DNA of 64,000 nt from Enterococcus mundtii (GCF_002813755.1 NZ_CP018061.1:1974001-2038000), one strand, 5' to 3'. Positions 24,878 to 36,115 are shown, counted from the first letter of the stretch. Notes: generated by a model not told the origin, from the sequence alone. Made by a program: numbers and translations.

Positions 24878-25816
24878 ATGAATAAATGGAAAAATTGGTT
24901 ACTAGGTTCTGGTCTTGTAACACTCTTACTTTTCTTATCTGGTTGTGTCAGAATGGACTCTGAAGGAAACCCTGATACATCTGGGATCGTCTATCGCGTA
25001 TTAGTACATCCTATGGGACAAGCGATTACATATCTTGTGCAGAATTTCAACTGGTCATACGGTTGGGCTGTTATCTTGATGACTGTGATCGTGCGAATCA
25101 TCATTTTACCTTTAGGAATCAGTCAATCGAAAAAGACAATGATCCAATCTGAAAAAATGCAAGCATTGAAACCTCAAGTCAGTGCCGCCCAAGAAAAACT
25201 AAAAGCGGCAACGACTCGTGAAGAACAAATGGCTGCGCAAGCGGAGATGCAACAAGTGTATCGCGAAAATGGGTTAAGTATGACTGGCGGAATCGGTTGT
25301 TTACCTTTATTGATCCAAATGCCGATCTTCTCAGCACTGTACTTCACTGCTCGCTATACAGAGGGTATCCGTGAATCGACTTTTTATGGGATCGATTTAG
25401 GGAATCCAAGTTTGGTCTTAGTTGCGATTGCCGGGATTGCTTACCTTATCCAAGGGTATATCTCAACGATCGGTATTCCTGAAGAACAGAAAAAAACGAT
25501 GCGCACCATGTTGATCGTTTCACCTGCGATGATCGTCTTCATGTCGATCAGTGCTCCTGCGGGAGTGACCCTTTACTGGGTAGTCGGTGGTATCTTTAGT
25601 TGTCTACAAACATTCATCACCAATGTGATCATGAAGCCACGCTTAAAAGCACAGGTCGCAGAAGAATTGAAACAAAATCCACCGAAACAAGTCGTGACAC
25701 CTCGCAAAGATGTGACACCTGAAGAAACGACGAAAACAACGAAAAAAATCAATACACAAGCAACCAAGAAAAATGCTAACGGTCGAAATGCCGGTAAACA
25801 GCAACGTAAAAAATAA
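24878..25816 (+). CDS. yidC: YidC/OxaA membrane protein insertase
   Basis: A 312-residue insertase of the Gram-positive lipoprotein type. The signal peptide ends in a lipobox LSGC (Cys near residue 23). Five transmembrane segments follow, with the cytoplasmic coiled loop at residues 90-130 and the conserved arginine in the first segment (VIVRIIILPLG). The lysine/threonine-rich basic tail (from about residue 255) suits ribosome contact. It inserts proteins with or without SecYEG. This looks like the YidC2-type paralogue with a long tail, though I cannot see the other copy. Monocistronic. Confidence 0.92.
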   Translation: MNKWKNWLLGSGLVTLLLFLSGCVRMDSEGNPDTSGIVYRVLVHPMGQAITYLVQNFNWSYGWAVILMTVIVRIIILPLGISQSKKTMIQSEKMQALKPQVSAAQEKLKAATTREEQMAAQAEMQQVYRENGLSMTGGIGCLPLLIQMPIFSALYFTARYTEGIRESTFYGIDLGNPSLVLVAIAGIAYLIQGYISTIGIPEEQKKTMRTMLIVSPAMIVFMSISAPAGVTLYWVVGGIFSCLQTFITNVIMKPRLKAQVAEELKQNPPKQVVTPRKDVTPEETTKTTKKINTQATKKNANGRNAGKQQRKK

Positions 25817-25851
25817 AAGGTTTGGGATGTTCGCATCCCAAACCTTTTTTT
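25817..25851. terminator. Strong terminator between yidC and glyS
   Basis: Fourteen-base arms AAAGGTTTGGGATG and complement closed by a TTCG tetraloop, then seven T; works in both directions. Confidence 0.93.
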
Positions 25852-25876
25852 GTTTCAAGCTTTCACTTGATCCGTC

Positions 25877-27955
25877 TTATTTTGTAATGATTTGATCCAG
25901 ACTAGCAATACTTAATGCCATGTCAGCAATTTGTTGCAACTGTGCTAAACGGTTGTTACGGACAGCTTCATCTTCGACCATGACCATCGTTTGATCAAAA
26001 TACTGATCGATAACTGGTCTTAAGCTGACTAATTGCTCATAGTTCTCTTTAAGTGTACGTTCCGCAAACTGAGCTTTCACTTTCTCAACTGCTTCGTACA
26101 ATGCTTGCTCTGCTTCATTTTCAAATAAGCTTGGATCAATTTCATTCGTTGTTTCTTCGGCTTTTTTCGCTAGGTTCATCACACGCGTCAAAGCTTCCAT
26201 CGATGGTTTGAAGTTTTCATCTTGCAAACGTTCTTTCAATAGACGTGCAGCTGCAAAAACGGTTGTCAAATTACTTTCCTTCGCATTCAAGACAGCATCG
26301 ATCACATCGTGGCGAATGGCTTTTGTCATCAATCGTTGGCGTAAACGACCTTTGATAAAGTCGATCACATCACTTCCTTGAACGAAAGCTAACCCGAAAC
26401 GCTCTTGATTTTCATTGATTGCCGCATTCACTTCTTGTTGTAATTGTGCCAATGGGAAAGCCCATTGTTTTGCTTCAATGATCCGAACGATCCCATATGC
26501 TTGTCGGCGTAATGCGTAAGGGTCGTTTGAACCACTTGGCACCATTCCTACAGTGAAGAAAGAGAAAATACTGTCTAATTTATCGGCAATAGCCAAGACT
26601 GCACCAATCGTTGTTTCTGGCAATTCACCTTCACTGGCGATCGGTAAATAATGTTCACGGATCGCTGTCGCAACTGCTGGATCTTCTCCATGCAACAACG
26701 CATATTTTTCACCCATGATTCCTTGAAGTTCTGGGAATTCTCCAACCATGTTCGTCACTAGGTCAAACTTATAGATTTCGCCGGCACGTTGTAATGCAGC
26801 TAGTTCTTCCCCTGATAAACCGACAGATTTACCGATAACAGATGCAATCACTTGCACACGTTGCATTTTTTCATATATGCTACCGATCTTTTCATGGAAA
26901 GTCACTGATTTCAACTTATTGACATAATGTTCGATGGGGAATTTTTTGTCTTCATTGTAAAAGAATTCCGCATCTTCTAAACGCGCAGTCAGTACTTTTT
27001 GGTTCCCACGAATAACGTTATCTAGCTTCACACGATCGCCATTTCGTACAGCGATGAAATGTGGTAAGAGTTGTCCTTCGGCATTTCGCACATCAAAATA
27101 ACGTTGGTGTTCCTTCATGGAAGTCACGAGTACTTCTTCCGGTACAGACAGATATTTTTCTTCAAAATCACCAGCAAAAACAGTTGGATACTCGACTAGA
27201 TTATTGACTTCTTCAAGTAGATCTTCATCAAAATCGATGTGCCAATCATTTTTTGTTGATAATTGAGTCGCTTGTTCCATGATCATTGCTCTTCTTTTTT
27301 GTGGTGAAGCAACTACAAATTGCTCAGATAGCTTTTCTTCATATTCCGCTGGATGAGCAAATGTCACATCTTCACCTAAGAAACGATGCCCACGAGAAGC
27401 ACGTCCAGTTTTCACGTCTAAAAATTCAAACGGGATCACTTCTTCCCCAAATAGTGCCACGATCCAATGAATCGGGCGAATGTATTCAAAGTCAAAGGAA
27501 GACCAGTGCATTGTCACAGGGAATGTCATGCTTTTAATCACATCGATCAATCCTGTCAAGACTTCGATCGCCGGTTTGCCTTGAGTATATTTCGTCACAT
27601 AAACATATTCCACACCTTTGATTTCTCGGAAGGTGATATCGTCTGTCGTCAATCCTTGCCCACGAACAAATCCCTGAGCTGCTTTAGACCAGTTGCCTTC
27701 AGCATCTAATGCGATTTTTTTCGCTGGACCTTTCACTTCTTCTTCACTGTCAGCCTGACGTTCCGGCACATTTGTTACTTTGATCGCCAAACGTCTCGGA
27801 GTAGAGAATGTCTCGATTGCATCGTAAGTCAATTGATTGTCCGTTAAAAACGCTGCTGTTTTTTCTTCTAATTGCTTCATGCTTGGTGTCACAACATGCG
27901 CTGGCATTTCTTCCAAGCCAATTTCTAATAATAAGTCCTTTGCCATCTTATTCAC
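25877..27955 (-). CDS. glyS: Glycyl-tRNA synthetase beta subunit
   Basis: A 692-residue beta subunit of the heterotetrameric bacterial glycyl-tRNA synthetase. It opens with [17 protein letters not shown], contains an HD-like domain ([19 protein letters not shown]) and ends in an anticodon-binding domain related to that of ArgRS. The beta subunit binds tRNA-Gly; the alpha subunit supplies catalysis. The start overlaps the end of glyQ by eight bases. Part of the T-box-controlled glyQS operon. Confidence 0.97.
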   Translation of the reverse strand: MNKMAKDLLLEIGLEEMPAHVVTPSMKQLEEKTAAFLTDNQLTYDAIETFSTPRRLAIKVTNVPERQADSEEEVKGPAKKIALDAEGNWSKAAQGFVRGQGLTTDDITFREIKGVEYVYVTKYTQGKPAIEVLTGLIDVIKSMTFPVTMHWSSFDFEYIRPIHWIVALFGEEVIPFEFLDVKTGRASRGHRFLGEDVTFAHPAEYEEKLSEQFVVASPQKRRAMIMEQATQLSTKNDWHIDFDEDLLEEVNNLVEYPTVFAGDFEEKYLSVPEEVLVTSMKEHQRYFDVRNAEGQLLPHFIAVRNGDRVKLDNVIRGNQKVLTARLEDAEFFYNEDKKFPIEHYVNKLKSVTFHEKIGSIYEKMQRVQVIASVIGKSVGLSGEELAALQRAGEIYKFDLVTNMVGEFPELQGIMGEKYALLHGEDPAVATAIREHYLPIASEGELPETTIGAVLAIADKLDSIFSFFTVGMVPSGSNDPYALRRQAYGIVRIIEAKQWAFPLAQLQQEVNAAINENQERFGLAFVQGSDVIDFIKGRLRQRLMTKAIRHDVIDAVLNAKESNLTTVFAAARLLKERLQDENFKPSMEALTRVMNLAKKAEETTNEIDPSLFENEAEQALYEAVEKVKAQFAERTLKENYEQLVSLRPVIDQYFDQTMVMVEDEAVRNNRLAQLQQIADMALSIASLDQIITK

Positions 27956-28865
27956 CTTCCTTAACAGTCGTTGGATTTTCTGATTGATTATTCAGCAATG
28001 GGAATCCAAGTTTTTCACGTTCTGCAACAAAGATTTTCGCCACAGATTTCGCCATGTTACGAATGCGAGCCAAGTAGCCAGCACGTTCAGTCACAGATAC
28101 TGCACCACGAGCATCTAATAAATTGAAGGTGTGACTACATTTTAAAATATAATCATATGCTGGATGGACCAGATTTTCTTCAATACAACGTTTCGCTTCT
28201 TTTTCAAAGCGATCAAAATTACTTAATAATAATTCTTGATCACTCTCTTCAAATGAATATTTTGAGTGTTCGTATTCAGGCTGTTTGAAGATCTCGCCAT
28301 ATTTGACACCTGCTGACCATTCAAGATCATACACACTTTCCACTTCTTGGATATAAGAAGCTAGGCGCTCCAATCCATAAGTGATTTCTGAAGTGACTGG
28401 TTTACATGGCAAACCGCCGACTTGTTGGAAGTACGTAAATTGCGTGATTTCCATGCCATCTAACCAGACTTCCCAACCAACACCGGCACACCCCATCGAA
28501 GGGTTTTCCCAGTTGTCCTCAACAAAGCGGATATCATGTTCCAACGGATCGATCCCTAACAAACGCAAGCTTTCCAGGTAAAGTTCTTGGATATTTTCTG
28601 GTGATGGCTTCATCACCACTTGGAATTGATGGTGTTGATATAACCGGTTAGGATTCTCACCATAACGACCATCAGCTGGTCGACGTGATGGCTCAACGTA
28701 AGCGGCATTCCAAGGTTCTGGACCAATTGCTCGCAAAAATGTGTAAGGACTCATTGTACCTGCCCCTTTTTCCGTATCGTATGCTTGCATCAGCATACAA
28801 CCGTTCGATGACCAAAATTTTTGTAATGTCAAAATCATTTCTTGAACTGTTTGCTTCTTACTCAT
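27948..28865 (-). CDS. glyQ: Glycyl-tRNA synthetase alpha subunit
   Basis: A 305-residue class II catalytic subunit. Hallmarks are [17 protein letters not shown], the [24 protein letters not shown] motif 2 region, and [10 protein letters not shown] as motif 3. It binds glycine and ATP and works with the glyS product. Expression is controlled by the T-box leader immediately upstream. Confidence 0.97.
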   Translation of the reverse strand: MSKKQTVQEMILTLQKFWSSNGCMLMQAYDTEKGAGTMSPYTFLRAIGPEPWNAAYVEPSRRPADGRYGENPNRLYQHHQFQVVMKPSPENIQELYLESLRLLGIDPLEHDIRFVEDNWENPSMGCAGVGWEVWLDGMEITQFTYFQQVGGLPCKPVTSEITYGLERLASYIQEVESVYDLEWSAGVKYGEIFKQPEYEHSKYSFEESDQELLLSNFDRFEKEAKRCIEENLVHPAYDYILKCSHTFNLLDARGAVSVTERAGYLARIRNMAKSVAKIFVAEREKLGFPLLNNQSENPTTVKEGE

Positions 28866-28908
28866 ATAATTACCCCTTTCATCTTAACCAAGAATCAAAA
28901 ATAGTAAC

Positions 28909-29165
28909 AAAAAAAGTCCCTATGTTTGCGTAAACAAACATAGGGACGAATATCTTCGCGGTTCCACCCTACTTCCGAGCGACTCGGCAGCTTCGTTGAT
29001 CGTACTCACAAGTGCCTCTTCAAAAACCGTTAGCATTCGGCTCACACTCTCCCGAACTCGCTTGTGCCACTTGATTTTCTACTGATCTTGATCATCGTAC
29101 GTATGTGAATATTGAATATCCTTCATAAATGACATTCGTCTATTGAAAAAACAATAGTTACTATC
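28909..29165 (-). ncRNA. Glycine T-box leader
   Basis: Read on the minus strand, the T-box sequence AGGGTGGAACCGCG (28957-28970) precedes a terminator with 13-base arms GTCCCTATGTTTG (28916-28928 and 28935-28947) and a T-run. The upstream part carries the stem I region and specifier loop. Uncharged tRNA-Gly would pair with the T-box and prevent termination, turning on glyQS. It fills most of the gap between recO and glyQ. Confidence 0.95.
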
Positions 29166-29173
29166 TAGGCTTT

Positions 29174-29203
29174 ATAATAGACGTTAACCCAGTACTTTGT
29201 CAA
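29174..29203 (-). promoter_or_regulatory. Promoter of the T-box/glyQS operon
   Basis: TTGACA (29198-29203), 18-base spacer, TATTAT (29174-29179) on the minus strand. Confidence 0.75.
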
Positions 29204-29240
29204 ATATTTTTGAAAAAAATCCATTGTTTCAAACAATTTT

Positions 29241-30044
29241 TCATTCCTCTGCAGGGTTTTCCTTCGTTGCCTCATTGGTCGGTTTCATGATATGTTCCCA
29301 ACTTTTCATTTGATCAATAAACTTTTTACTTTTTAAATGGATGCCCACGTATTCTTCATATAACAGATCAATCAATTGGCGAATCTTTTGTTTCGTTTCT
29401 TCTTTGAGGTCGATCCCACTGATGCGATCATACGAGATTGCTGAGAAGAGCCGTACGAAGTGAACTGCACGTGGGTCCGCGTGATACCGATGATGATCTA
29501 ACTCCCAGTGATTTTCACATAAGACGCCACCATATTTGGATGAATAATCAAATTTTCCTTGCGTCTTTCCACACACTGCACAGTGGGTCCAAACTGGCGA
29601 GATCCCGAAACGTTGCAATAATTGGATCTCAAAAATATTCGTAATGATCTCTGGGTCATCTCCTTGATCCATGCGTTGCAGTGCTTGGTGTGTGAATTGA
29701 AATAGATTCGGATCATATTGCCGATCCTCGATCGCCGCATCCACTAAGTTCAACAAATAAGTCCCGTAACCGCTAAGAAAAATATCTTCTTGTATCTTAC
29801 GAAACGAGTGGACATCTTTTACACTGTTAACAAAGGACAAGCCTTCATTATGAAAATGACCAATATAAATTGCTTCCGTAAAAGGCAACAATGCGGGTGC
29901 AATCGGTTGATTTTGACGATGGATCCCCTTGACATAAAACATCATTTTTCCTGCCGATTCTGTAAATATCTTGACTAATTTATCTTTTTCCTTGTAGTTG
30001 CGACTAGAAAGGATGATTCCTTTTGATTCTGCAAGCTGACTCAT
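29241..30044 (-). CDS. recO: DNA repair protein RecO
   Basis: A 267-residue recombination mediator that, with RecF and RecR, loads RecA on gapped DNA. An N-terminal OB fold (SKGIILSSRNYKEKDKLVKIFTESAGKMMFYVKG) is followed by a helical domain and a zinc site CAVC...CENH. The start at MSQLAE follows GGAGGGGTGACG; the longer reading adds 30 residues that fit no RecO. It lies downstream of era, as in many Firmicutes, but a palindromic repeat separates them. Confidence 0.93.
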   Translation of the reverse strand: MSQLAESKGIILSSRNYKEKDKLVKIFTESAGKMMFYVKGIHRQNQPIAPALLPFTEAIYIGHFHNEGLSFVNSVKDVHSFRKIQEDIFLSGYGTYLLNLVDAAIEDRQYDPNLFQFTHQALQRMDQGDDPEIITNIFEIQLLQRFGISPVWTHCAVCGKTQGKFDYSSKYGGVLCENHWELDHHRYHADPRAVHFVRLFSAISYDRISGIDLKEETKQKIRQLIDLLYEEYVGIHLKSKKFIDQMKSWEHIMKPTNEATKENPAEE

Positions 30045-30202
30045 CGTCACCCCTCCTCTGACTTTAACGTAGATTGCTTTTTTTAAATTGAAAAGAAGGA
30101 AAAAGTCATGCGAGCATCCGTGAAGTCGAGACAAAAGTAACTATTACTTTTATTCCAGACTCTTAATTGCTTCCATGACTTAGTTGTCCTCTAACTTCTA
30201 TA

Positions 30203-30321
30203 ACTGGATAACCGGTGTTCGAAAGTAACTCTTCAATAATAAGCCCATAAAATCAAAAATGAAAAAGCCATTTTCGATTTTCTTGTCTTATTACTCAGTG
30301 CTGAACGCTTCTTTCACAACC
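30203..30321 (-). repeat. Palindromic intergenic repeat unit (era-recO)
   Basis: About 119 bases, oriented on the minus strand from GGTTGTGAAAGAAGC to GAACACC. It begins four bases after the era stop codon. Same family as the units at 40089 and 61010; central arms contain TAATAAG/CTTATTA. Distinct from IS elements; see the findings. Confidence 0.85.
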
Positions 30322-30325
30322 TTGT

Positions 30326-31225
30326 TTAATACTCGTCTTGACGATAACCAAAGTCTTGTAAATAGACTCGTTTGTCTCGCCAGTCTTTTTGGACTTTGAC
30401 CCAGAGCTCTAGAAAGACTTTGTCCCCTAGTAGATTCTCAATGTCTCTTCTTGCTTTTGTTCCAATGTCTTTCAGCATCTTACCGCCTTTACCGATAATG
30501 ATCCCTTTTTGACTATCACGCTCCACGATGATCGTGGCTTGGATATGGATTTTATTGTTCTCATTACGTTTCATCGTATCGATGACTACTGCGACTGAAT
30601 GGGGTACTTCATCTCGTGTCAAAAACAAGACTTTTTCCCGAATCAATTCAGAAACGATAAAATACTCCGGATGGTCAGTGACTTGATCGTCTGGGAAATA
30701 TTGCGGGCCTTCAGGCATTTCGTCCACTAAGACCTCCATCAAACGTTCGACATTGTTTCCTTCTGTCGCAGAGATCGGAACAACTTGGGCAAACTCCATT
30801 TGTGAGGAATAATCTTCAATGATCCCTAACAACTCATCTGGATGGACTTTGTCGATTTTATTGATCACTAAATATACCGGTGATTGGACATTTTTCAAGC
30901 GTTCGATGATGAAATCGTCGCCTTTTCCTCTTTTTTGATCGGCGCTGATCATGAATAGTACCGCATCAACTTCACGTAAAGCACTATAAGCTGTTTCTAC
31001 CATAAAATCGCCTAAGCGATGTTTGGGTTTATGGATTCCTGGTGTATCAATAAAGATCAATTGTGCTTCAGGAGTCGTATATACTCCTTGGATCTTATTT
31101 CTTGTCGTTTGCGCTTTATCACTCATGATCGCGATTTTTTGACCAACGATCCGATTGAGCAACGTCGATTTACCAACATTCGGTCGTCCGACGATTGCTA
31201 CAAATCCAGATTTATGTTCTGACAT
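30326..31225 (-). CDS. era: GTPase Era
   Basis: A 299-residue Ras-like GTPase with a C-terminal KH domain that helps 30S subunit assembly by binding the 3' end of 16S rRNA. G1 GRPNVGKST is at residues 13-21, DTPG at about 60, NKID at about 122, and the KH motif [15 protein letters not shown] near 230. The start at MSEHK follows AAAAGGAGAG; a TTG-type longer start has no site. Last gene of the phoH-pgpH-ybeY-dgkA-era unit; cdd, often found between dgkA and era, is absent. Confidence 0.96.
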   Translation of the reverse strand: MSEHKSGFVAIVGRPNVGKSTLLNRIVGQKIAIMSDKAQTTRNKIQGVYTTPEAQLIFIDTPGIHKPKHRLGDFMVETAYSALREVDAVLFMISADQKRGKGDDFIIERLKNVQSPVYLVINKIDKVHPDELLGIIEDYSSQMEFAQVVPISATEGNNVERLMEVLVDEMPEGPQYFPDDQVTDHPEYFIVSELIREKVLFLTRDEVPHSVAVVIDTMKRNENNKIHIQATIIVERDSQKGIIIGKGGKMLKDIGTKARRDIENLLGDKVFLELWVKVQKDWRDKRVYLQDFGYRQDEY

Positions 31226-31238
31226 AATTACTCTCCTT

Positions 31239-31652
31239 TTAATTAAAAAACAGTTGATAGATTTTAGGACCAAATAAGATGATCCCAACGATCACAGCGA
31301 AGCAAGCAGTCAATAACACTGCCCCAGCTGCCATATCTTTGATTTTTTTGCCAATGGGATGAAAATGGAAGTCTGTGAACATATCCACCACATTTTCAAA
31401 TACCGTATTCATGATTTCGACGATCCATACAAGAAAGACAGAAAGGAGCAACCATAGCCACTCCATCCGATCCAATTGAAAGATAAGTCCCATGATCAAA
31501 GCAATGATCCCAAGAGCCACATGTTTCTTCATATTTCGTTCTTCATCAAAAACGGTTTTGACTCCTTGTAAAGCAAACTCCACTGACATCAAAAAATGTT
31601 TGTTTTTATCTACTTTTTGTTCTTCTCTTTTATCTTTTAAGTCCATAAGCAT
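31239..31652 (-). CDS. dgkA: Diacylglycerol/undecaprenol kinase
   Basis: A 137-residue membrane kinase with three helices and the family motif [12 protein letters not shown]. Gram-positive members mainly phosphorylate undecaprenol, feeding the carrier lipid for the cell wall. The N-terminal 25 residues are charged and cytoplasmic. Its start overlaps the ybeY stop by 23 bases, and two candidate ATG codons (31652 and 31646) lie there, so the genes are translationally coupled. Confidence 0.9.
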   Translation of the reverse strand: MLMDLKDKREEQKVDKNKHFLMSVEFALQGVKTVFDEERNMKKHVALGIIALIMGLIFQLDRMEWLWLLLSVFLVWIVEIMNTVFENVVDMFTDFHFHPIGKKIKDMAAGAVLLTACFAVIVGIILFGPKIYQLFFN

Positions 31653-32106
31653 CTAAAATCTCTTTCTGTAAGCCAAACATTTCCGCTTCATCTTCAGGTG
31701 TCATATGGTCATAGCCGTTGATGTGTAAAAATCCATGGACGGCTAAGAAGCCTAGTTCGCGATCATAGGAGTGACCATATTCTTCAGCTTGTTCTTTTGC
31801 CCGATCAATTGAGATCATGATATCTCCCAATACACGAGGCATTGGCTCATCGTCCTCTTCAAAAATCACTGGGATCTCGTCTTCACCTTCATCTTCTAAC
31901 GCAAAACTGATCACATCTGTTGGTGCGTCTTTGCCACGGTACGTACGATTGATTTCTTGGATAGACGGATTATCCATGAAGGTCACCGACATTTCCGTCT
32001 CATCTGATAAAGAAAGTTTTTTTGCCGCAAATTGAAGCAATTCTTCAATTTCTTTGATTTTCGTTTCAGATACAGTGTTTGTTTCATCGATAAATGTAAT
32101 ATCCAT
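31630..32106 (-). CDS. ybeY: Endoribonuclease YbeY
   Basis: A 158-residue metal-dependent RNase with the zinc motif [11 protein letters not shown] near residue 120. It matures 16S rRNA 3' ends and takes part in 70S quality control. The neighbours PhoH-like and Era share this ribosome role. Confidence 0.96.
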   Translation of the reverse strand: MDITFIDETNTVSETKIKEIEELLQFAAKKLSLSDETEMSVTFMDNPSIQEINRTYRGKDAPTDVISFALEDEGEDEIPVIFEEDDEPMPRVLGDIMISIDRAKEQAEEYGHSYDRELGFLAVHGFLHINGYDHMTPEDEAEMFGLQKEILDAYGLKR

Positions 32107-32126
32107 TAGTCATCGCTTCCTTCTTG

Positions 32127-34316
32127 CTATTCTTTTTCTTGTTTCATTTTTTCTGCTTCAGACTTCATCTTAGGGTATTTGATCCTAGAGTGGAAGGTAC
32201 TGCTCAATCCACTAACAAGAGATTTTTCAACTTTGCGGATTTCTTTGAGTGTCAATCCACTATCATCAAGCTGACCATCAGAAATCCGTTCTTCAATCAA
32301 ATTATGCACAAAAGCTTCGATTTTTTCACTGGTTGGATGATCCATCGCTCGCACAGCGGCTTCGCAACTATCCGCAATATTGACGATTCCAGCTTCCCGT
32401 GTTTGCGGTCTAGGGCCAGGGTAACGGAATTGTTCTTCTGTTACTTCTGGATTACGTTCTTTTGCTTTGATATAAAAATAACGCATCAAAGTCGTCCCAT
32501 GATGTTGCTTACAAATATCGATTACCATTTTTGGCATATCGTACTCTTCTAAAATCTTCGCACCGTCAGTCACATGCCCAAAAATAATTTGTTTACTATC
32601 TTCAGGAAGTAAAAAGTTATGGGGATTTTCCGCACCAGAAGGTAAGTTCTCCACGAAAAAGCTGGCATGTTTGATTTTGCCGATGTCATGGTAATAGCAA
32701 GCCACACGTGTCAACAACGAACGTCCACCGATCTCAGCAACTGCATTCGCACTCAGATTCGCAACCATCATACTATGATGATACGTTCCCGGTGCTTCTT
32801 CTAGCAATTGCTTCAATAATGGATGGTTTGGATTACTCAATTCATTTAGAACGATCACACTGTCATCATTCACTAATAGCTCAATATAAGGGTGCAGACC
32901 AATCGTCAGTAAATACGACAGAAATGCGCCCATGAAGCCACATACAAGTGTCAACCAAGTGGTGCCATCACTAAAGCTCATGCCTTGATAAACCACTAAA
33001 ACGACATCCATCAATAACGGAAAGACAACGACCCACATGATTGCTGGGAACCATTGTTCTGAAATACGTTGTCGTTTTAAAATTGCTGCTAAAAAGCCGG
33101 CAAATAGGTACGAGACCAAAATCACAGTCAAAAAATTCGTACCAATCGAATTGTAAAAAATGAATAGCGCTGAAACTGCTTGGAACAACGCAGCCATGAT
33201 ACCCGCTCTTCGATTCACGAAAAAGTTCAAGACTAGCGGTACAAACGCTGCTGGGTAAAGTAACGGAATGTAAGTCGCTTGTTCTGTTTGAAAGACTTGG
33301 AAAAATTTCATCAATAAAATACTGATGGACATTGCTGTTACGTAGAAAAGTATATACTCTGTTCGTTTGAAAAGATCTTTATACTGTAGTGAATTGTAGA
33401 ACAACACACCAATTTGTAACAACACCGCTAAAATCATTGCTACCAGAGGAAAAATCGAAGTAGATTGACTCGTCAAACCTAACAATTCTAATTTTTTCAT
33501 AGCCGCTGCATCGATTTGATTTCCTTCACGAACAATGATCTCCCCTTGGAAAATCATGACGGGTTGGATGGAGTCACGTGCCTCTTGCTTCAATTCTTCT
33601 GTTCGTTTCTCATTTAACACATCATTCACAACAATGCCCTGATCGACTAAATAGCGGATCATTTCTTGTTGTTCTGCCGAAACATTCAAATACTGGATCT
33701 TATCATTTGCTTCTTGTTTAAAATTATCTAAATCACTTTCTCGAACTTGCTTACTCATTTGTTCGTCAATCAATTTCAAGCTTTCATCACGAACCGTCGT
33801 AATTTCACTTTCTGACATATTCATGATCGTTGAGTAAAAACTATTTGGTAATTTTTGGTAGAACGCGACATCATCCGCATTTGAACTTTCGAATATTCGT
33901 TTCAATGCGGCTATCCGTTCTTCTACTGTTGGCTTTGGTACATTTTCATCTTCTTTTGCCTTACTGACTTTTTCTTCGTATTGTTTGTCGATCGTGTCAT
34001 TCGCACGATCGATCAAAACAAACAGTTGATTGATCCGACGATCTTGTTCCGAAGCTAGGTCACTTTGGTAGGTGTACTCAGGTGTCACTGCTTCAGCTGC
34101 TAATTTCCTTTTTTGTTCGGTTTCTTCCGTGTTCTCAATCGTTTTATTGGCACGGATACTTTCTTCCGCAACTTGTCCTTCTCTAAAATCATTGGGCTTT
34201 TGCTTCACGCTGCTAAACGTGATCCCACACATCAAAAGAAAGAAAAGCAATAAGAGAAAAGGTGCTGCAGCTTTCCCTAATTTCGCTTGAAGCTGCTGCA
34301 ATATTTTGTTCAACAT
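32127..34316 (-). CDS. pgpH: 7TM-HD c-di-AMP phosphodiesterase (PgpH family)
   Basis: A 729-residue membrane enzyme: an N-terminal helix, a long extracytoplasmic 7TMR-HDED domain (residues 45-270), seven membrane helices (about 285-465), and a cytoplasmic HD domain with YYHDIGKIKHASFFVENL near residue 540. Related PgpH/YqfF proteins hydrolyse cyclic di-AMP and thus tune osmolyte and wall homeostasis. The gene lies between phoH and ybeY as in other Firmicutes. Confidence 0.92.
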   Translation of the reverse strand: MLNKILQQLQAKLGKAAAPFLLLLFFLLMCGITFSSVKQKPNDFREGQVAEESIRANKTIENTEETEQKRKLAAEAVTPEYTYQSDLASEQDRRINQLFVLIDRANDTIDKQYEEKVSKAKEDENVPKPTVEERIAALKRIFESSNADDVAFYQKLPNSFYSTIMNMSESEITTVRDESLKLIDEQMSKQVRESDLDNFKQEANDKIQYLNVSAEQQEMIRYLVDQGIVVNDVLNEKRTEELKQEARDSIQPVMIFQGEIIVREGNQIDAAAMKKLELLGLTSQSTSIFPLVAMILAVLLQIGVLFYNSLQYKDLFKRTEYILFYVTAMSISILLMKFFQVFQTEQATYIPLLYPAAFVPLVLNFFVNRRAGIMAALFQAVSALFIFYNSIGTNFLTVILVSYLFAGFLAAILKRQRISEQWFPAIMWVVVFPLLMDVVLVVYQGMSFSDGTTWLTLVCGFMGAFLSYLLTIGLHPYIELLVNDDSVIVLNELSNPNHPLLKQLLEEAPGTYHHSMMVANLSANAVAEIGGRSLLTRVACYYHDIGKIKHASFFVENLPSGAENPHNFLLPEDSKQIIFGHVTDGAKILEEYDMPKMVIDICKQHHGTTLMRYFYIKAKERNPEVTEEQFRYPGPRPQTREAGIVNIADSCEAAVRAMDHPTSEKIEAFVHNLIEERISDGQLDDSGLTLKEIRKVEKSLVSGLSSTFHSRIKYPKMKSEAEKMKQEKE

Positions 34317-34337
34317 GTGGTAATCCTCCTAAAAAAG

Positions 34338-35309
34338 CTATTCTTGATGAAGATCCGCTTTTTCATAAGCTTTGATGATTTCTGCCACGACAGGGTGACG
34401 AACGACATCACTAGCTTCAAAATTCACAAAATCGATTTTTTTGATTTGTTTGAGTGTTCGTTCTGCATGGATCAATCCGCTCATTGTCCCTTTTGGTAAA
34501 TCGATTTGGCTCGTGTCCCCATTGACGATCATTTTTGACTGATAGCCAAGCCGAGTCAAAAACATTTTCATTTGGGCGACTGTTGTGTTTTGCGCCTCAT
34601 CCAAAATCACAAAGGCATCATCTAACGTTCTACCACGCATATATGCAAGTGGTGCAATCTCGATGATTCCTCGCTCCATCAAACGATTGGTATGATCCAA
34701 CCCAAAAATCTGGTACAGTGCATCATAAACTGGTCGTAAATATGGATCGACTTTTTCCTTCAGATCTCCAGGTAAGAATCCAAGATTTTCACCTGCTTCG
34801 ACGGCTGGACGAGTCAAGATGATTTTTTGGACTTCGCCTTTCTTTAAGGCAGCAATCGCTAATACGACAGCCAAAAATGTTTTCCCAGTACCAGCTGGTC
34901 CTACACCAAAGACCACATCATGTTTGGCGACAGAATCGACGTATTTTTTTTGTCCGCTATTTTTGACACGGATCGGTTTGCCATTGCGATCTTTGACGAT
35001 CTCTTGTTCATACATCTCAACAAAATAGTCCAATGTCCCTTTTTGAGCCATTTTCAAGGCAGTGACCACATCAGGCATACTGATATGGATCCCTCGTTTG
35101 ATCAATTCTTGTAACGTTCGGATCACGGAAGCAGCCAAAGAAATATCGGTTTCTTCCCCGATGATCTGGATCACTTCACCTCTTGTGTGGATCGTTGTTT
35201 CAGTTGTTTCTTCGATCAGTTTGATATGTTTATCATGTGACCCTAAAAGCATACTGATATCATCAGTAGCTGTTAATCTAATATCCAAAGAACTAGACGC
35301 TTCTGTCAA
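34338..35309 (-). CDS. PhoH-like ATPase (YbeZ/PhoL type)
   Basis: A 323-residue P-loop NTPase with Walker A GPAGTGKT near residue 142 and a DEAQNTT box near 235, preceded by an N-terminal extension with KH-like strands. PhoH-like proteins act with YbeY in RNA metabolism. The start is TTG, ten bases after AAAGGAG; the only nearby ATG is out of frame. First gene of the operon to era, with an extended -10 upstream in the 35340-35370 region. Confidence 0.9.
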   Translation of the reverse strand: MTEASSSLDIRLTATDDISMLLGSHDKHIKLIEETTETTIHTRGEVIQIIGEETDISLAASVIRTLQELIKRGIHISMPDVVTALKMAQKGTLDYFVEMYEQEIVKDRNGKPIRVKNSGQKKYVDSVAKHDVVFGVGPAGTGKTFLAVVLAIAALKKGEVQKIILTRPAVEAGENLGFLPGDLKEKVDPYLRPVYDALYQIFGLDHTNRLMERGIIEIAPLAYMRGRTLDDAFVILDEAQNTTVAQMKMFLTRLGYQSKMIVNGDTSQIDLPKGTMSGLIHAERTLKQIKKIDFVNFEASDVVRHPVVAEIIKAYEKADLHQE

Positions 35310-35595
35310 AAATAGACATCTCCTTTATTTCAAATCGTTCTTACCTATTCTACCATAATCATGAAAAACTATATAGCGAATAAAATGAGACGACTTGAGA
35401 AAAAAGTTTTAATTTGGATTACTGAGACAAAACGTTCTTCAACTAAAACAACCTAATCATTTAGTAACTAGCAGAGATACCTGACTTTGAACATCAGTTG
35501 TCCGATTTATTTTAATCTATGAATCTTTTGCCAAGTAACAACAAATGTTTTTAAACAAAAAAATATTGATCAAAAAACTATTCTTTTAATGAACA

Positions 35596-35633
35596 CAAAA
35601 AAACTACGGACACTTTCGCGTCCGTAGTTTCGT
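35596..35633 (-). terminator. Terminator of rpsU-yqeY
   Basis: Eleven-base arms AAACTACGGAC and GTCCGTAGTTT, then seven T on the minus strand. The 250 bases between this and the phoH-like promoter show no feature I can support. Confidence 0.9.
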
Positions 35634-35642
35634 TTGCTAAGA

Positions 35643-36089
35643 TTAAGACTGCAATAGTTCTTTTACGATAGCATTTACTTGATTTCCATCAGCTTTTCCT
35701 TTGACTTTAGGCATGATGACTCCCATGACTTTACCAAATTCTTTTGCAGATGAAGCACCTGTTTGCGTGATCGCATCTTGAACAAGTTGTCGAATTTCTT
35801 CTTCAGAAAGTTGCTCTGGCATATACTTTTCGACTATCACAATTTCACTTTTCACTTTTTCAGCTAAATCGTCACGTCCAGCTTCCTCGAATTCATGCAA
35901 AGAATCACGGCGTTGTTTCATTTCGCGAGACAACACTGTTAGTTCTTCTTCTTCTGTCAAGTCGTGACCTTCTTTAATTTGCTCGTTTTGTATAGATGAC
36001 TTGATCATACGAATCACCTGTAAAGATTCTTTATCTTTAGCTTTCATCGCTGTCTTCATGTCATCGTTCAATCTACTTAGTAGTGACAC
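35643..36089 (-). CDS. YqeY/GatB-like domain protein
   Basis: A 148-residue protein with the GatB/YqeY tRNA-interacting fold over its length ([27 protein letters not shown] to [14 protein letters not shown]). It probably binds tRNA but lacks a catalytic domain. The start is GTG, eight bases after GGAG. It follows rpsU by 26 bases, the same pairing as in Bacillus. Confidence 0.9.
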   Translation of the reverse strand: MSLLSRLNDDMKTAMKAKDKESLQVIRMIKSSIQNEQIKEGHDLTEEEELTVLSREMKQRRDSLHEFEEAGRDDLAEKVKSEIVIVEKYMPEQLSEEEIRQLVQDAITQTGASSAKEFGKVMGVIMPKVKGKADGNQVNAIVKELLQS

Positions 36090-36115
36090 ACTACCAACTC
36101 CAATTCATCAAAGAA

